The position numbers and the translations under genes were made by a program. From positions 186,001-250,000 of the forward strand of contig NZ_JAHXBF010000015.1 of NCBI RefSeq assembly GCF_020103695.1: 64,000 bases of DNA. Direction: 5' to 3'. The stretch is from Hyalangium versicolor (lineage in GTDB: Bacteria > Myxococcota > Myxococcia > Myxococcales > Myxococcaceae). Each line of letters begins with the position of its first letter. Positions within the stretch are counted from its first letter, which is position 1. Under the pieces are notes generated by a model, which saw only the letters and a program-made list of their open reading frames with translations, did not search any database and was not told where the DNA came from. This document shows positions 17,419 through 24,435 of this stretch, one piece after another.

Positions 17419-18588
17419 TCATCGCAGTCCTCCAAGCAGCTGCGCGAACTGGCGCGGCAGGACATGAGCCAGCCACGGCGCCAACAAGAGGATCTCCAGT
17501 CCCGCCAGGGCCAGCCACGGCCCGAAGGGGATATTCGTCGTGCCCGGCACCCAGTCGACCTCCTCGCCGTGCTCGTCCTTGGGCTCGTCTGGAATGGGCT
17601 GGACCAGCAAACACCAGGGCACCAGCAGGATCCGCTTCCAGAGCGGAATCCCTGGCAGGGTGAATTCCCAGGTCATCGTCGACTCGGGCTCCGGAGACTC
17701 CTCTTCAGGGCCTGCCCCGGCTGGGGCTGCCGCGACTGGGTCGGTCTCTACCGGGGCTGTCTCCACCGGCGCCACCTCTACCGGGGCTGTCTCCACCGGC
17801 GCCGCCTCCACTGGAGCCTTTTCCTCCGAAACCCCGGGAGGAGGCGCATCCGGCCCAGGGGGCCCCTCTGGCGCCGACTCTGACTCCGCGCGTGGCCCCG
17901 CCCGGCCTGTGAGCGCAATCAACAGCACTCCCACCACGGCCCCCTGGAGCGAGGACAGGAACAAGATGCCCAGCAGCGCCTTCCACGAGAGGAACGCGCC
18001 CAACAGCGCCACCAGGAACTTGTCGCCTCCTCCGAGCGCCTCCTTCTTGAACATCTTCCACCCCACGTACTCCATGAGGCGGAAGCACAGGAAGCCGATG
18101 ACCGCGCCCAGCGCCGCATCGCGCAAGGCTTCCATCCCCCTGGGTATGGCCAGCACCACCCCGGCAAAGATGCCCGGAATGGTCAGCGAGAAGGGCAGGA
18201 TCCAGTGCTCCAGATCAATGAAGGTGAGCGGCACCAGCAGCGTGACGAGCACCAGGGAAGAGACCAGCTCCCAGGTGAAATCGAAGCGGCGCACGCAGGC
18301 CAGGAAGAGCAGGCCCACCAGCAGTTCCACCAGAGGATAGCGGATGGAGATGGGCGCCTTGCAGCCCTTGCAGCGCCCCCTCAACGCCAGCCACGACACG
18401 AGCGGGATGTTCTCGTACCAGGCCAGGGTGTGCCCGCACTTCGGGCAGCGCGAGCGCGGCCGGACGATGCTTTCCCCTTGCGGCACTCGGGCAATGACGA
18501 CATTCAAGAAACTGCCGACGCACAGGCCCAGGACGAACAGCCAGACCGTCAGCAGAGAGAAGAAAAAGGGCGGCAGCTCCTGAGCCAT
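17419..18588 (-). CDS. pilD: Prepilin peptidase / N-methyltransferase PilD with an inserted low-complexity segment
   Basis: The start at ATG 18588 (MAQELPPFFF) has a GGGGAG ribosome-binding site; an open frame continues upstream but is not needed. It is a polytopic inner-membrane aspartyl protease that removes the pilin leader and methylates the new N-terminus. The zinc-binding Cys pairs C48/C51 and C73/C76 and both catalytic aspartates (D125 in TFIDLEH, D189 in GGGDKF) are present. Unusually, about 110 residues, including an Ala/Pro/Val/Glu repeat (APVETAPVE), are inserted before the last helix (NIPFGPWLALAGLEILLL). It is the first gene of the pilD-pilS2-pilR2 group and is divergent from pilA. 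Confidence 0.95.
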   Translation of the reverse strand: MAQELPPFFFSLLTVWLFVLGLCVGSFLNVVIARVPQGESIVRPRSRCPKCGHTLAWYENIPLVSWLALRGRCKGCKAPISIRYPLVELLVGLLFLACVRRFDFTWELVSSLVLVTLLVPLTFIDLEHWILPFSLTIPGIFAGVVLAIPRGMEALRDAALGAVIGFLCFRLMEYVGWKMFKKEALGGGDKFLVALLGAFLSWKALLGILFLSSLQGAVVGVLLIALTGRAGPRAESESAPEGPPGPDAPPPGVSEEKAPVEAAPVETAPVEVAPVETAPVETDPVAAAPAGAGPEEESPEPESTMTWEFTLPGIPLWKRILLVPWCLLVQPIPDEPKDEHGEEVDWVPGTTNIPFGPWLALAGLEILLLAPWLAHVLPRQFAQLLGGLR

Positions 18589-18623
18589 AGTGAGGCTCCC
18601 CAGGCTAGCCTCTCTGGTCCGGG

Positions 18624-18658
18624 TGCCCAAATTCGTCGCTGACTGCCAAATTTTGTCG
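18624..18658 (+). promoter_or_regulatory. Candidate activator site: two 15-bp direct repeats 20 bp apart
   Basis: TGCCCAAATTCGTCG (18624-18638) and TGCCAAATTTTGTCG (18644-18658) agree at 12 of 15 positions and begin exactly 20 bp apart, about two helical turns. They are centred roughly 120 bp upstream of the predicted pilA start point, the usual place for an NtrC-type enhancer. This makes them the best candidate for PilR (or PilR2) binding. They also lie just upstream of pilD on the other strand, so they could affect both. Confidence 0.55.
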
Positions 18659-18733
18659 ATCCCACCCCGGCCTGATCCCACCCCCGTCAACCCAGATCCA
18701 AGCGATCAGGCTACTTAGCAGATCTGGCGGAGG

Positions 18734-18750
18734 TGGCCCCGGCCTTGCTA
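18734..18750 (+). promoter_or_regulatory. Sigma-54 (-24/-12) promoter of pilA
   Basis: TGGCCC, 5 bp, TTGCTA gives GG (18735-18736) and GC (18747-18748) separated by exactly 10 bp, the defining geometry of a sigma-54 promoter. It sits 56 bp before the PilA ATG, which would give a leader of about 46 bases ending in AAGGAG (18792-18797). Pilin genes in M. xanthus and Pseudomonas are known to need sigma-54 and PilR. Confidence 0.85.
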
Positions 18751-18805
18751 TGACTCTAGACCGTCGTTCACCCCCAGTCCTCGCCGACTGCAAGGAGCAG
18801 CAGAC

Positions 18806-19450
18806 ATGACCCAGATCCGTCGCAACCGTGGTTTCACCCTCATCGAGCTCATGATCGTGGTGGCGATCATCGGCATCCTCGCGGCCATCGCGATCCCGAA
18901 CTTCATCCGGTTCCAGGCCCGCGCCCGCCAGTCTGAGGTGAACACCAACCTCAAGAGCCTTTTCACTGGGCTGCGCACCCAGCAGCGCAAGCCGCCCGCG
19001 GCCATCCGCGCCACCAGCTTCGCTCCTGAGCGTGGCAACCGCTACAGCTACCACCTCAACAACGACTGCGCCCCGACCGCCGAGAAGCGCGACGCGGTCG
19101 ACGCCGTGCAGAACAACACCGACACCTGCATCGGCGTGGACCAGTTCAAGTTCACCTCCTTCCCGGCCTTCTTCGAGGTTCAGGGTCTGACGGGCCCGGT
19201 GTGGAACGCCAAGTGCACCAACAACGCCATGTCCTCTGACTCCGGCATCTTCGGCAGCCAGGATGACTGGTGCTTCCTGGCCTACGGCGCTGGCGACGTG
19301 GACAACACCCCGGACAACGACAAGGCGGACACCTGGTCCATCTCGTCCTCCGACGGCCAGCTGCAGCCGTCCTGCCCCGCGACGGGCGTCACCGATAACG
19401 TCGCCGCTGGCGAGCCGTTCAACATCTACAACGATGTGAACTGCGACTGA
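18806..19450 (+). CDS. pilA: Major type IV pilin PilA (first tandem copy)
   Basis: The 214-residue prepilin has a 9-residue basic leader ending in Gly, then the mature start FTLIELMIVVAIIGILAAIA with Glu5. PilD should cut between G9 and F10 and methylate the Phe. The globular part carries the myxobacterial phrase PERGNRYSYHLN and ends AAGEPFNIYNDVNCD. It has six cysteines; the pair in NAKC and DDWC is absent from the second copy. It has a strong AAGGAG site, a sigma-54 promoter upstream and an intrinsic terminator downstream, as expected for a very abundant protein. Which copy builds the main fibre is not proven, but this one has the promoter and terminator. Confidence 0.95.
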   Translation: MTQIRRNRGFTLIELMIVVAIIGILAAIAIPNFIRFQARARQSEVNTNLKSLFTGLRTQQRKPPAAIRATSFAPERGNRYSYHLNNDCAPTAEKRDAVDAVQNNTDTCIGVDQFKFTSFPAFFEVQGLTGPVWNAKCTNNAMSSDSGIFGSQDDWCFLAYGAGDVDNTPDNDKADTWSISSSDGQLQPSCPATGVTDNVAAGEPFNIYNDVNCD

Positions 19451-19474
19451 TCCCTGCGCTTCGCTGACATGTCG

Positions 19475-19514
19475 AACAGGCCGGGATGCTCGTTCATCCC
19501 GGCCTGTTTTATTT
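19475..19514 (+). terminator. Strong intrinsic terminator between the two pilin genes
   Basis: AACAGGCCGGGATG, loop CTCGTT, CATCCCGGCCTGTT forms a perfect 14-bp stem followed by TTTTATTT. It lies 24 bp after the first pilin stop and ends directly at the ribosome-binding site of the second pilin (TAGGAGG). Most transcripts from the pilA promoter should stop here, leaving limited read-through. Confidence 0.93.
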
Positions 19515-19527
19515 AGGAGGACCCTCC

Positions 19528-20166
19528 ATGCGCCGAAACCGTTCGCGCGGCTTCACGTTGATCGAGTTGATGATCGTGGTGGCGATCATCGGCATCCTGG
19601 CAGCCATTGCCATTCCGAACTTCCTGCGGTTCCAGGCGCGCGCCAGACAGTCCGAGGCCAACTCCAACCTCAAGACGCTCTTCACCGGGCTTCGCACGCT
19701 CCCCAAGCGGCCCCAGGCGCAGATCCGTGTCCCGGGCTTCTCTCCCGAGCGTGGCAACCGGTACAGCTACCACATGAATGACCCCTGCACGACGGCCGAG
19801 GATCGGACAGGCGTCAACATCATCCAGAACCCCAACGACGACTGCGTGGGGGTCGACAACTTCAAGTTCAGCTCGTTCCCCGCGACGTTCACCGTGATCT
19901 CCCCGCTCAACGTCACCTGGAACACCAAGGCCTCGCAGAATGGCATGAGCCTGAAGCCGGGCCTGTATGGCTCGGGAGTGAACTGGGACTTCCTGGGCTA
20001 TGCGGCGGGAGACGTGGACAACGTCATCTCGGATACGGCGGATACCTGGCTGGTCGCCTCCTCGGATGGCCAGATCACCCCTGCCTGCCCGAGTACCGGT
20101 GGAGTGTCCCAGAACGTCGCAGCTGGCGAGCCCTTCAACGTCAACAATGATGTGAACTGCGACTAG
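19528..20166 (+). CDS. Second type IV pilin in tandem (PilA paralogue)
   Basis: The start at ATG 19528 (MRRNRSRGFTLIEL) has TAGGAGG upstream and gives an 8-residue leader cut between G8 and F9. The 212-residue product shares the first 40 residues almost exactly with the first copy, including Glu5, and the tail AAGEPFNVNNDVNCD, but diverges in the middle. It keeps four cysteines and lacks the pair present in copy 1 (NTKA and VNWD replace NAKC and DDWC). No independent promoter is evident in the 77-bp gap, so expression probably depends on read-through of the terminator. It could be a minor or alternative pilin. Confidence 0.92.
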   Translation: MRRNRSRGFTLIELMIVVAIIGILAAIAIPNFLRFQARARQSEANSNLKTLFTGLRTLPKRPQAQIRVPGFSPERGNRYSYHMNDPCTTAEDRTGVNIIQNPNDDCVGVDNFKFSSFPATFTVISPLNVTWNTKASQNGMSLKPGLYGSGVNWDFLGYAAGDVDNVISDTADTWLVASSDGQITPACPSTGGVSQNVAAGEPFNVNNDVNCD

Positions 20167-20179
20167 GTAGTCCCCCCCC

Positions 20180-20240
20180 GCAGGGAATGCCGCCGCGGGT
20201 GAGCCGTTCAACGTCAACAACAATGATGTGAACTGCGGCC
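20180..20240 (+). pseudogene. Relic of the C-terminal tail of a third pilin
   Basis: After the second pilin stop, the plus strand (frame set by the AAT at 20186) encodes NAAAGEPFNVNNNDVNCG, nearly the same as the last 16 residues of both pilins (AAGEPFNVNNDVNCD). There is no pilin N-terminus in the 154-bp gap, and the frame runs on to a stop near 20302. A run of eight C (20172-20179) precedes the fragment. It looks like the remains of a deleted or recombined pilin copy. Confidence 0.75.
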
Positions 20241-20320
20241 AGCCAATCAAACGCTCCCTGCTGGAACTGTCCCCTCTGGCCTGCCGCGCTCCCCGCCGGT
20301 AGTGTTGCGGCCCCAAAGCG

Positions 20321-21238
20321 ATGAAGTCCCTCCTCACACTGGCGATCCTCCTCTCTGGAATTGGGACCGTGGTCGCGCTCTCGGAGCCGCCGCGAGACCC
20401 GCCCCGAGGCCCCTACCAGGCTCCACTGCTGCCCCGCCTCGAGATGCTGCGAGTGCTGGGCGCCGGACAGCGCTCGCTCGTCACCGACTATTACTGGCTC
20501 CAGGCCATCCAGGCCGCCGGCCGAGGCAGCGAGAGCAAGGATCCCACCCGGTACCTGGATCTCTTCTACTACGCGGATCTGGTCACGGACCTGGATCCCA
20601 AGTTCCACAAGGTCTACCTCTACGCGGGCAACACCATCCCCACCAACCTGGGCCGCGAGACGTGGGTGAACACGGTGGAGGCGCGGAGGATCCTCGAGAA
20701 GGGGGTGAAGAACTTCCCCGACGACGCCAACCTGCGCCTCTACCTCGCCTACAACCTGAGCTACTTCTTCAGCGAGTACGCGGCCGCCGCCGAGCACCTG
20801 CGCATCGCCGCCACGCTGCCGAACGCGACCAAGTTCGTGCCGGAGTTCGCCTCGCGCATGCTGGCGTTCAACCGCCGCTTCGACGCCGCGCTCGCGATGG
20901 TGGAGTCCTTCCGTGATAACGAGACGGATCCCCAACTGCGCCAGGTCTTCGAGGACCGCATCAAGGAGATCCGCCTCGAGCAAGTCCTGGTGAAGGTGGA
21001 CGACGCCATCACCTCCTTCAAGAAGCGTGAGGGCCGGATGCCCACCGCCATGTCCGAGCTGACCGCCAAGGGAGACCTGCCTGGAATCCCCGCTGATCCG
21101 CTGGGCGGCTACATCGGCTTCGATCCCGACGGAAAGAGCTACTCCAGCATGAGCCACTCGCGCCTGAGGCCTCCCGAGTTCGACAAGAAGCTTCAGCAGC
21201 AGCAGGACCAACAGGACGCACACAACAACACGCCATGA
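20321..21238 (+). CDS. pilG: Pilus-associated envelope protein PilG
   Basis: The 305-residue product starts with a signal-like helix (MKSLLTLAILLSGIGTVVAL) and then has helix-rich sequence resembling degenerate TPRs (RILEKGVKNFPDDANLRLYLAYNLSYFF). Family knowledge: in M. xanthus pilG-H-I lie next to pilA and are needed for pilus assembly or function, with PilH/PilI forming an ABC transporter and PilG its envelope partner. No lipobox is seen. It overlaps pilH by 4 bp (ATGA), so the two are translationally coupled. The molecular role is not established. Confidence 0.85.
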   Translation: MKSLLTLAILLSGIGTVVALSEPPRDPPRGPYQAPLLPRLEMLRVLGAGQRSLVTDYYWLQAIQAAGRGSESKDPTRYLDLFYYADLVTDLDPKFHKVYLYAGNTIPTNLGRETWVNTVEARRILEKGVKNFPDDANLRLYLAYNLSYFFSEYAAAAEHLRIAATLPNATKFVPEFASRMLAFNRRFDAALAMVESFRDNETDPQLRQVFEDRIKEIRLEQVLVKVDDAITSFKKREGRMPTAMSELTAKGDLPGIPADPLGGYIGFDPDGKSYSSMSHSRLRPPEFDKKLQQQQDQQDAHNNTP

Positions 21239-22206
21239 GCGCTCCCGAGACGCTAGCCATCGAGACCCGGGACCTGTCGAAGACGTACCGGCTGGGTTTC
21301 TGGATGAACAAGCGGGTGCTGGCTCTGCAAGGCCTCACCCTCTCCATCCACCCCGGACAGGTCTACGGACTGCTGGGCCCCAATGGGGCTGGCAAGTCCA
21401 CCACCATCAAGATCCTGATGAACCTCGTCCAGGCGACGAGCGGCACGGCCCATATCTTCGGGCACGAACCGGACGCCAAGGAGGCCCGCCGCAACGTGGG
21501 CTTCCTGCCGGAGAACCCCGCCCCGTACGAGTACCTCACGGGCGAGGAGTTCGTCCGGCTGGCCGGCCAGCTCGTCGGCCTGAGCGGGCACGAGCTGGAC
21601 AAGCGCGTGAAGGAGGTGCTGGGCGCGGTGGGCATGTCTCGCACGGCGGGCCTGCAGATCCGCCGCTACTCCAAGGGCATGGTCCAGCGCGTGGGCCTGG
21701 CGCAGGCCATCGTCGGCAAGCCCAAGCTGCTCATCCTGGACGAGCCCACCAGCGGCCTGGATCCCGTGGGGCGGCGGGAGATCCGCGATCTCATCCTCCA
21801 GGAGCGCGAGCAAGGCACCACGGTGCTCTTCTGCACGCACATCATCCCGGACGTGGAGGCGCTCTGTAACCGGGTGGCGGTGCTCGTCAATGGCAAGCAG
21901 GCGCGCGAGGGCAGCGTGCAGGAGCTGCTCACGGCGCAGGTGCCGCTGGTGGAGCTCACCATCGAGGGCCTGACACCGGACACGCTCCGGGGCCTGGGCC
22001 ACCCGCTCGAGCAGGTGCAGGACCTGACCAACCGCGTGCTGGTGCGCGCCGGAGATGCCCACGTGCAGCCGCTGCTCAAGAGCGTGCTGAACGCGGGCGG
22101 GCGAGTCACCCAGCTTCAGCCGGCCCGCTTCTCGCTGGAGGAGCTGTTCCTCCAGGCGATGAGCGAGGCCAAGCACGGCACTGTCGGAGGAGAGATCCAG
22201 TCATGA
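21235..22206 (+). CDS. pilH: ABC transporter ATP-binding protein PilH
   Basis: At 323 residues, this is an ABC ATPase: Walker A GPNGAGKSTT (about 45-54), signature region YSKGMVQRVGLAQAI, Walker B LLILDEPTSGLDP and the switch His in FCTHIIPD. The domain pattern is of ABC-2 exporters; the last 85 residues are a C-terminal extension. It overlaps pilG and pilI by 4 bp each. The transported substrate is unknown. Confidence 0.93.
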   Translation: MSAPETLAIETRDLSKTYRLGFWMNKRVLALQGLTLSIHPGQVYGLLGPNGAGKSTTIKILMNLVQATSGTAHIFGHEPDAKEARRNVGFLPENPAPYEYLTGEEFVRLAGQLVGLSGHELDKRVKEVLGAVGMSRTAGLQIRRYSKGMVQRVGLAQAIVGKPKLLILDEPTSGLDPVGRREIRDLILQEREQGTTVLFCTHIIPDVEALCNRVAVLVNGKQAREGSVQELLTAQVPLVELTIEGLTPDTLRGLGHPLEQVQDLTNRVLVRAGDAHVQPLLKSVLNAGGRVTQLQPARFSLEELFLQAMSEAKHGTVGGEIQS

Positions 22207-22973
22207 TGCGGCCGTTCCTCGCGCTCACCCTCAATGGCTTCCGGGAGGCCCGGCGCAACCGCGTCACCGTGGTGGTGGGCGCGTTCGCCCTGGGGCTCCT
22301 GGTTGCCTCCACGCTGCTCACCAACCTGAGCGTCTCCACGTTCGACCGCGTGCTCACGGACGTGGGCATCGGGGTGATGAGCATCGTGCTGGTGCTGCTC
22401 GCCGTCTTCCTCTCCAGCGGCATGCTGGCGCGGGAGATCGAGCGCAAGACGCTCTTCCTCATCGTCTCCAAGCCCATCACCCGCGCGACGTTCCTCACCG
22501 CGCGCTTCGCCGGCAACATGCTCACCCTGGGCGTGCTGCTACTGGCCATGGGGGTGCTCTTCTTCGGGCAGATCGCCCTCTATGGGACGGTCGTCACGGA
22601 GGCCCAGTTCGTCGCCATCGGGATGCTCTTCTTCGAGCTGCTGGTGCTCAGCAGCATCGGCTTCGCGATGTCGAGCTTCTCCAGCCAGATGGTGTCGGCC
22701 ACGGTGACGATCGGCGCGTACTTCGCCGGCCACCTGGGCGGCGACATCTACGAGATGTCTCGCAAGGCCGAGAGCCCCCTGTTCCAGTGGGTGGGCAAGG
22801 CCATCTATTACGCGCTGCCCAACCTCTCGCGGCTCAACTACCGCGTGCAGGCCACGTATGAGCTGCCCACGCCCCTCACGGATCTGGTGCCCTCCATGCT
22901 CTACGCGGTGGCCTACGCCGCGGTGATGATTGCCATCGCCGTCGCCCTCTTCGCGCGCCGCGACTTCAAGTAG
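22203..22973 (+). CDS. pilI: ABC transporter permease PilI
   Basis: The 256-residue permease of the ABC-2 type has about six membrane helices (for example TVVVGAFALGLLVASTLL, VGIGVMSIVLVLLAVFL, LTLGVLLLAMGVLFFG). EIERKTLFLIVSKPITRATFL between helices 2 and 3 is a typical coupling helix. It is translationally coupled to pilH. A hairpin follows the stop. Confidence 0.92.
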   Translation: MMRPFLALTLNGFREARRNRVTVVVGAFALGLLVASTLLTNLSVSTFDRVLTDVGIGVMSIVLVLLAVFLSSGMLAREIERKTLFLIVSKPITRATFLTARFAGNMLTLGVLLLAMGVLFFGQIALYGTVVTEAQFVAIGMLFFELLVLSSIGFAMSSFSSQMVSATVTIGAYFAGHLGGDIYEMSRKAESPLFQWVGKAIYYALPNLSRLNYRVQATYELPTPLTDLVPSMLYAVAYAAVMIAIAVALFARRDFK

Positions 22974-22980
22974 GCACGCT

Positions 22981-23005
22981 GGGGCCTCTCCGAAAGAGAG
23001 GCCCC
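22981..23005. terminator. Hairpin between convergent pilI and pilR
   Basis: GGGGCCTCTC, loop CGAAA, GAGAGGCCCC is a perfect 10-bp stem eight bases after the pilI stop. There is no T run on either side, but the site sits between two converging genes and is likely to end transcription from one or both directions. Confidence 0.7.
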
Positions 23006-23043
23006 TCCTCGCCGCACACCGTCCGCGCGGACAGCGGCGGGAA

Positions 23044-24435
23044 CTACGCCGGACCGGGATCGCCGTCCTCGCGATCTCCCAGGCCGTGCTTGGCGGCGCG
23101 GTAGCGGAAGGAACGGAAGCTCAGCCCCAGCAACTCCGCCGCGCGCGTCTTCACGCCTCCCGCCCGCTGAAGCGCGGCCAACAGGTACCGCCGCTCCGCA
23201 TCGTCCAGGTAGCGCTCCAGCGAAAAACCATTCGGCAGTTCCACGGCGCCCGCGGCCTGCTGCTCGGGCTCCCGCTCGCCGCGCAGCGCCGAGGGCAGCG
23301 TCTCCGGCCCCAGCACATCCACGTCCGCCAGCGTGGCGGCACGCTCCACGATGTTCTGCAACTGCCGCACGTTGCCCGGGAAGGAGTAGCGCTCCAGCAC
23401 CTCGATGGCCGGCGGTGAGAAGTTCAGGTTCGGCCGCCCCAGCTCCTCGCGCATCTGCGCCAGGAAGTGACGCGCCAGCAGCGCAATGTCTCCCGTGCGA
23501 TCGCGCAGCGGCGGCAGATCCACGGTGATGACATTGAGGCGGTAGAGCAGATCCTCGCGGAAGCGGCCGGCCTTCACCTCCGACTCCAACCGCTTGTTGG
23601 TGGCCGCCACCACCCGGGCATGGAAGGGCACCTCGGTGGAGCTGCCCACCGGCTTCACCCGCCGCTCCTGCAGCACGCGCAGCAGCTTCACCTGCGTGGA
23701 CATCGGCACCTCGCCGATCTCGTCCAGGAAGACCGTCCCCTCCCCCGCCGAGACCAGGATGCCCGAGCGATCCGCCTGCGCCCCCGTGAAGGAGCCCTTC
23801 ACGTGGCCGAACAGCTCGCTCTCCAGCACGCCCTCGTTGAGGGCCGCGCAGTTGACCGGGAGGAACGGCGCCCCCGCGCGCGTGCTGCGCAGGTGGAGCG
23901 CGCGCGCCACCAGCTCCTTGCCCGTGCCGCTCTCGCCCGTAATGAGCACCGTCGTGCGGCTGGGCGCCACCTTCTCCACCAGCGCCCAGACCTCCTGCAT
24001 CGCCGGGCTCTCGCCCACCCACAGCCCGCGCATGCCGCTCAGCGAGCGGCGCAGGTTCCGGTTCTCCTCGCGCAGGCCGCGCTTCTCCAGCGCCTTCTGC
24101 ACCAGCAGCTTCAGCTCTTCGTTGTCGAAGGGCTTGCAGATGTAGTCGTAGGCTCCCGCCCGCATCGCCTCCACCGCGGCGGCCGGCGTGCCAAAAGCCG
24201 TGATGAGGATCACCTCGGGCGGAGCCGACAGCACCCGTGCGGCCTTCAGCACGTTCAGGCCGCTGCCCGCGCCCAGCTTCATGTCCGAGATGACGACGTC
24301 CACGCCTCCCGAACTCAGCGTGTCGACCGCCGCCTTCTCGTTCCCCGCGATGCTCACGCGGTAGCCCACCCGCGCCAGCAGCATCTCGAGGTACTCGCGC
24401 ATCGACAGCTCGTCATCCACTACTAGCACGTGCAC
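23044..24435 (-). CDS. pilR: NtrC-family response regulator PilR
   Basis: The 463-residue sigma-54 activator has a receiver (start HVLVVDDELSMREYLE; acceptor Asp in VVISDMKLGAGSG), the AAA+ core (Walker A GESGTGKE) and a Fis-type helix-turn-helix (GGVKTRAAELLGLSFRSFRYRAAKHG). The sigma-54 loop reads GSFTGA, close to consensus and with the essential Thr-Gly. It starts at a GTG and overlaps the end of pilS by 23 bp. By family it should activate the sigma-54 promoter upstream of pilA (18734-18750). Confidence 0.95.
   Translation of the reverse strand: MHVLVVDDELSMREYLEMLLARVGYRVSIAGNEKAAVDTLSSGGVDVVISDMKLGAGSGLNVLKAARVLSAPPEVILITAFGTPAAAVEAMRAGAYDYICKPFDNEELKLLVQKALEKRGLREENRNLRRSLSGMRGLWVGESPAMQEVWALVEKVAPSRTTVLITGESGTGKELVARALHLRSTRAGAPFLPVNCAALNEGVLESELFGHVKGSFTGAQADRSGILVSAGEGTVFLDEIGEVPMSTQVKLLRVLQERRVKPVGSSTEVPFHARVVAATNKRLESEVKAGRFREDLLYRLNVITVDLPPLRDRTGDIALLARHFLAQMREELGRPNLNFSPPAIEVLERYSFPGNVRQLQNIVERAATLADVDVLGPETLPSALRGEREPEQQAAGAVELPNGFSLERYLDDAERRYLLAALQRAGGVKTRAAELLGLSFRSFRYRAAKHGLGDREDGDPGPA

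Noticed and set aside
20172..20179. C8 homopolymer as a phase-variation switch
   Set aside because: It lies after the stop of the second pilin, not within an intact gene. Variation there would not change a protein, so it is only kept as part of the relic.
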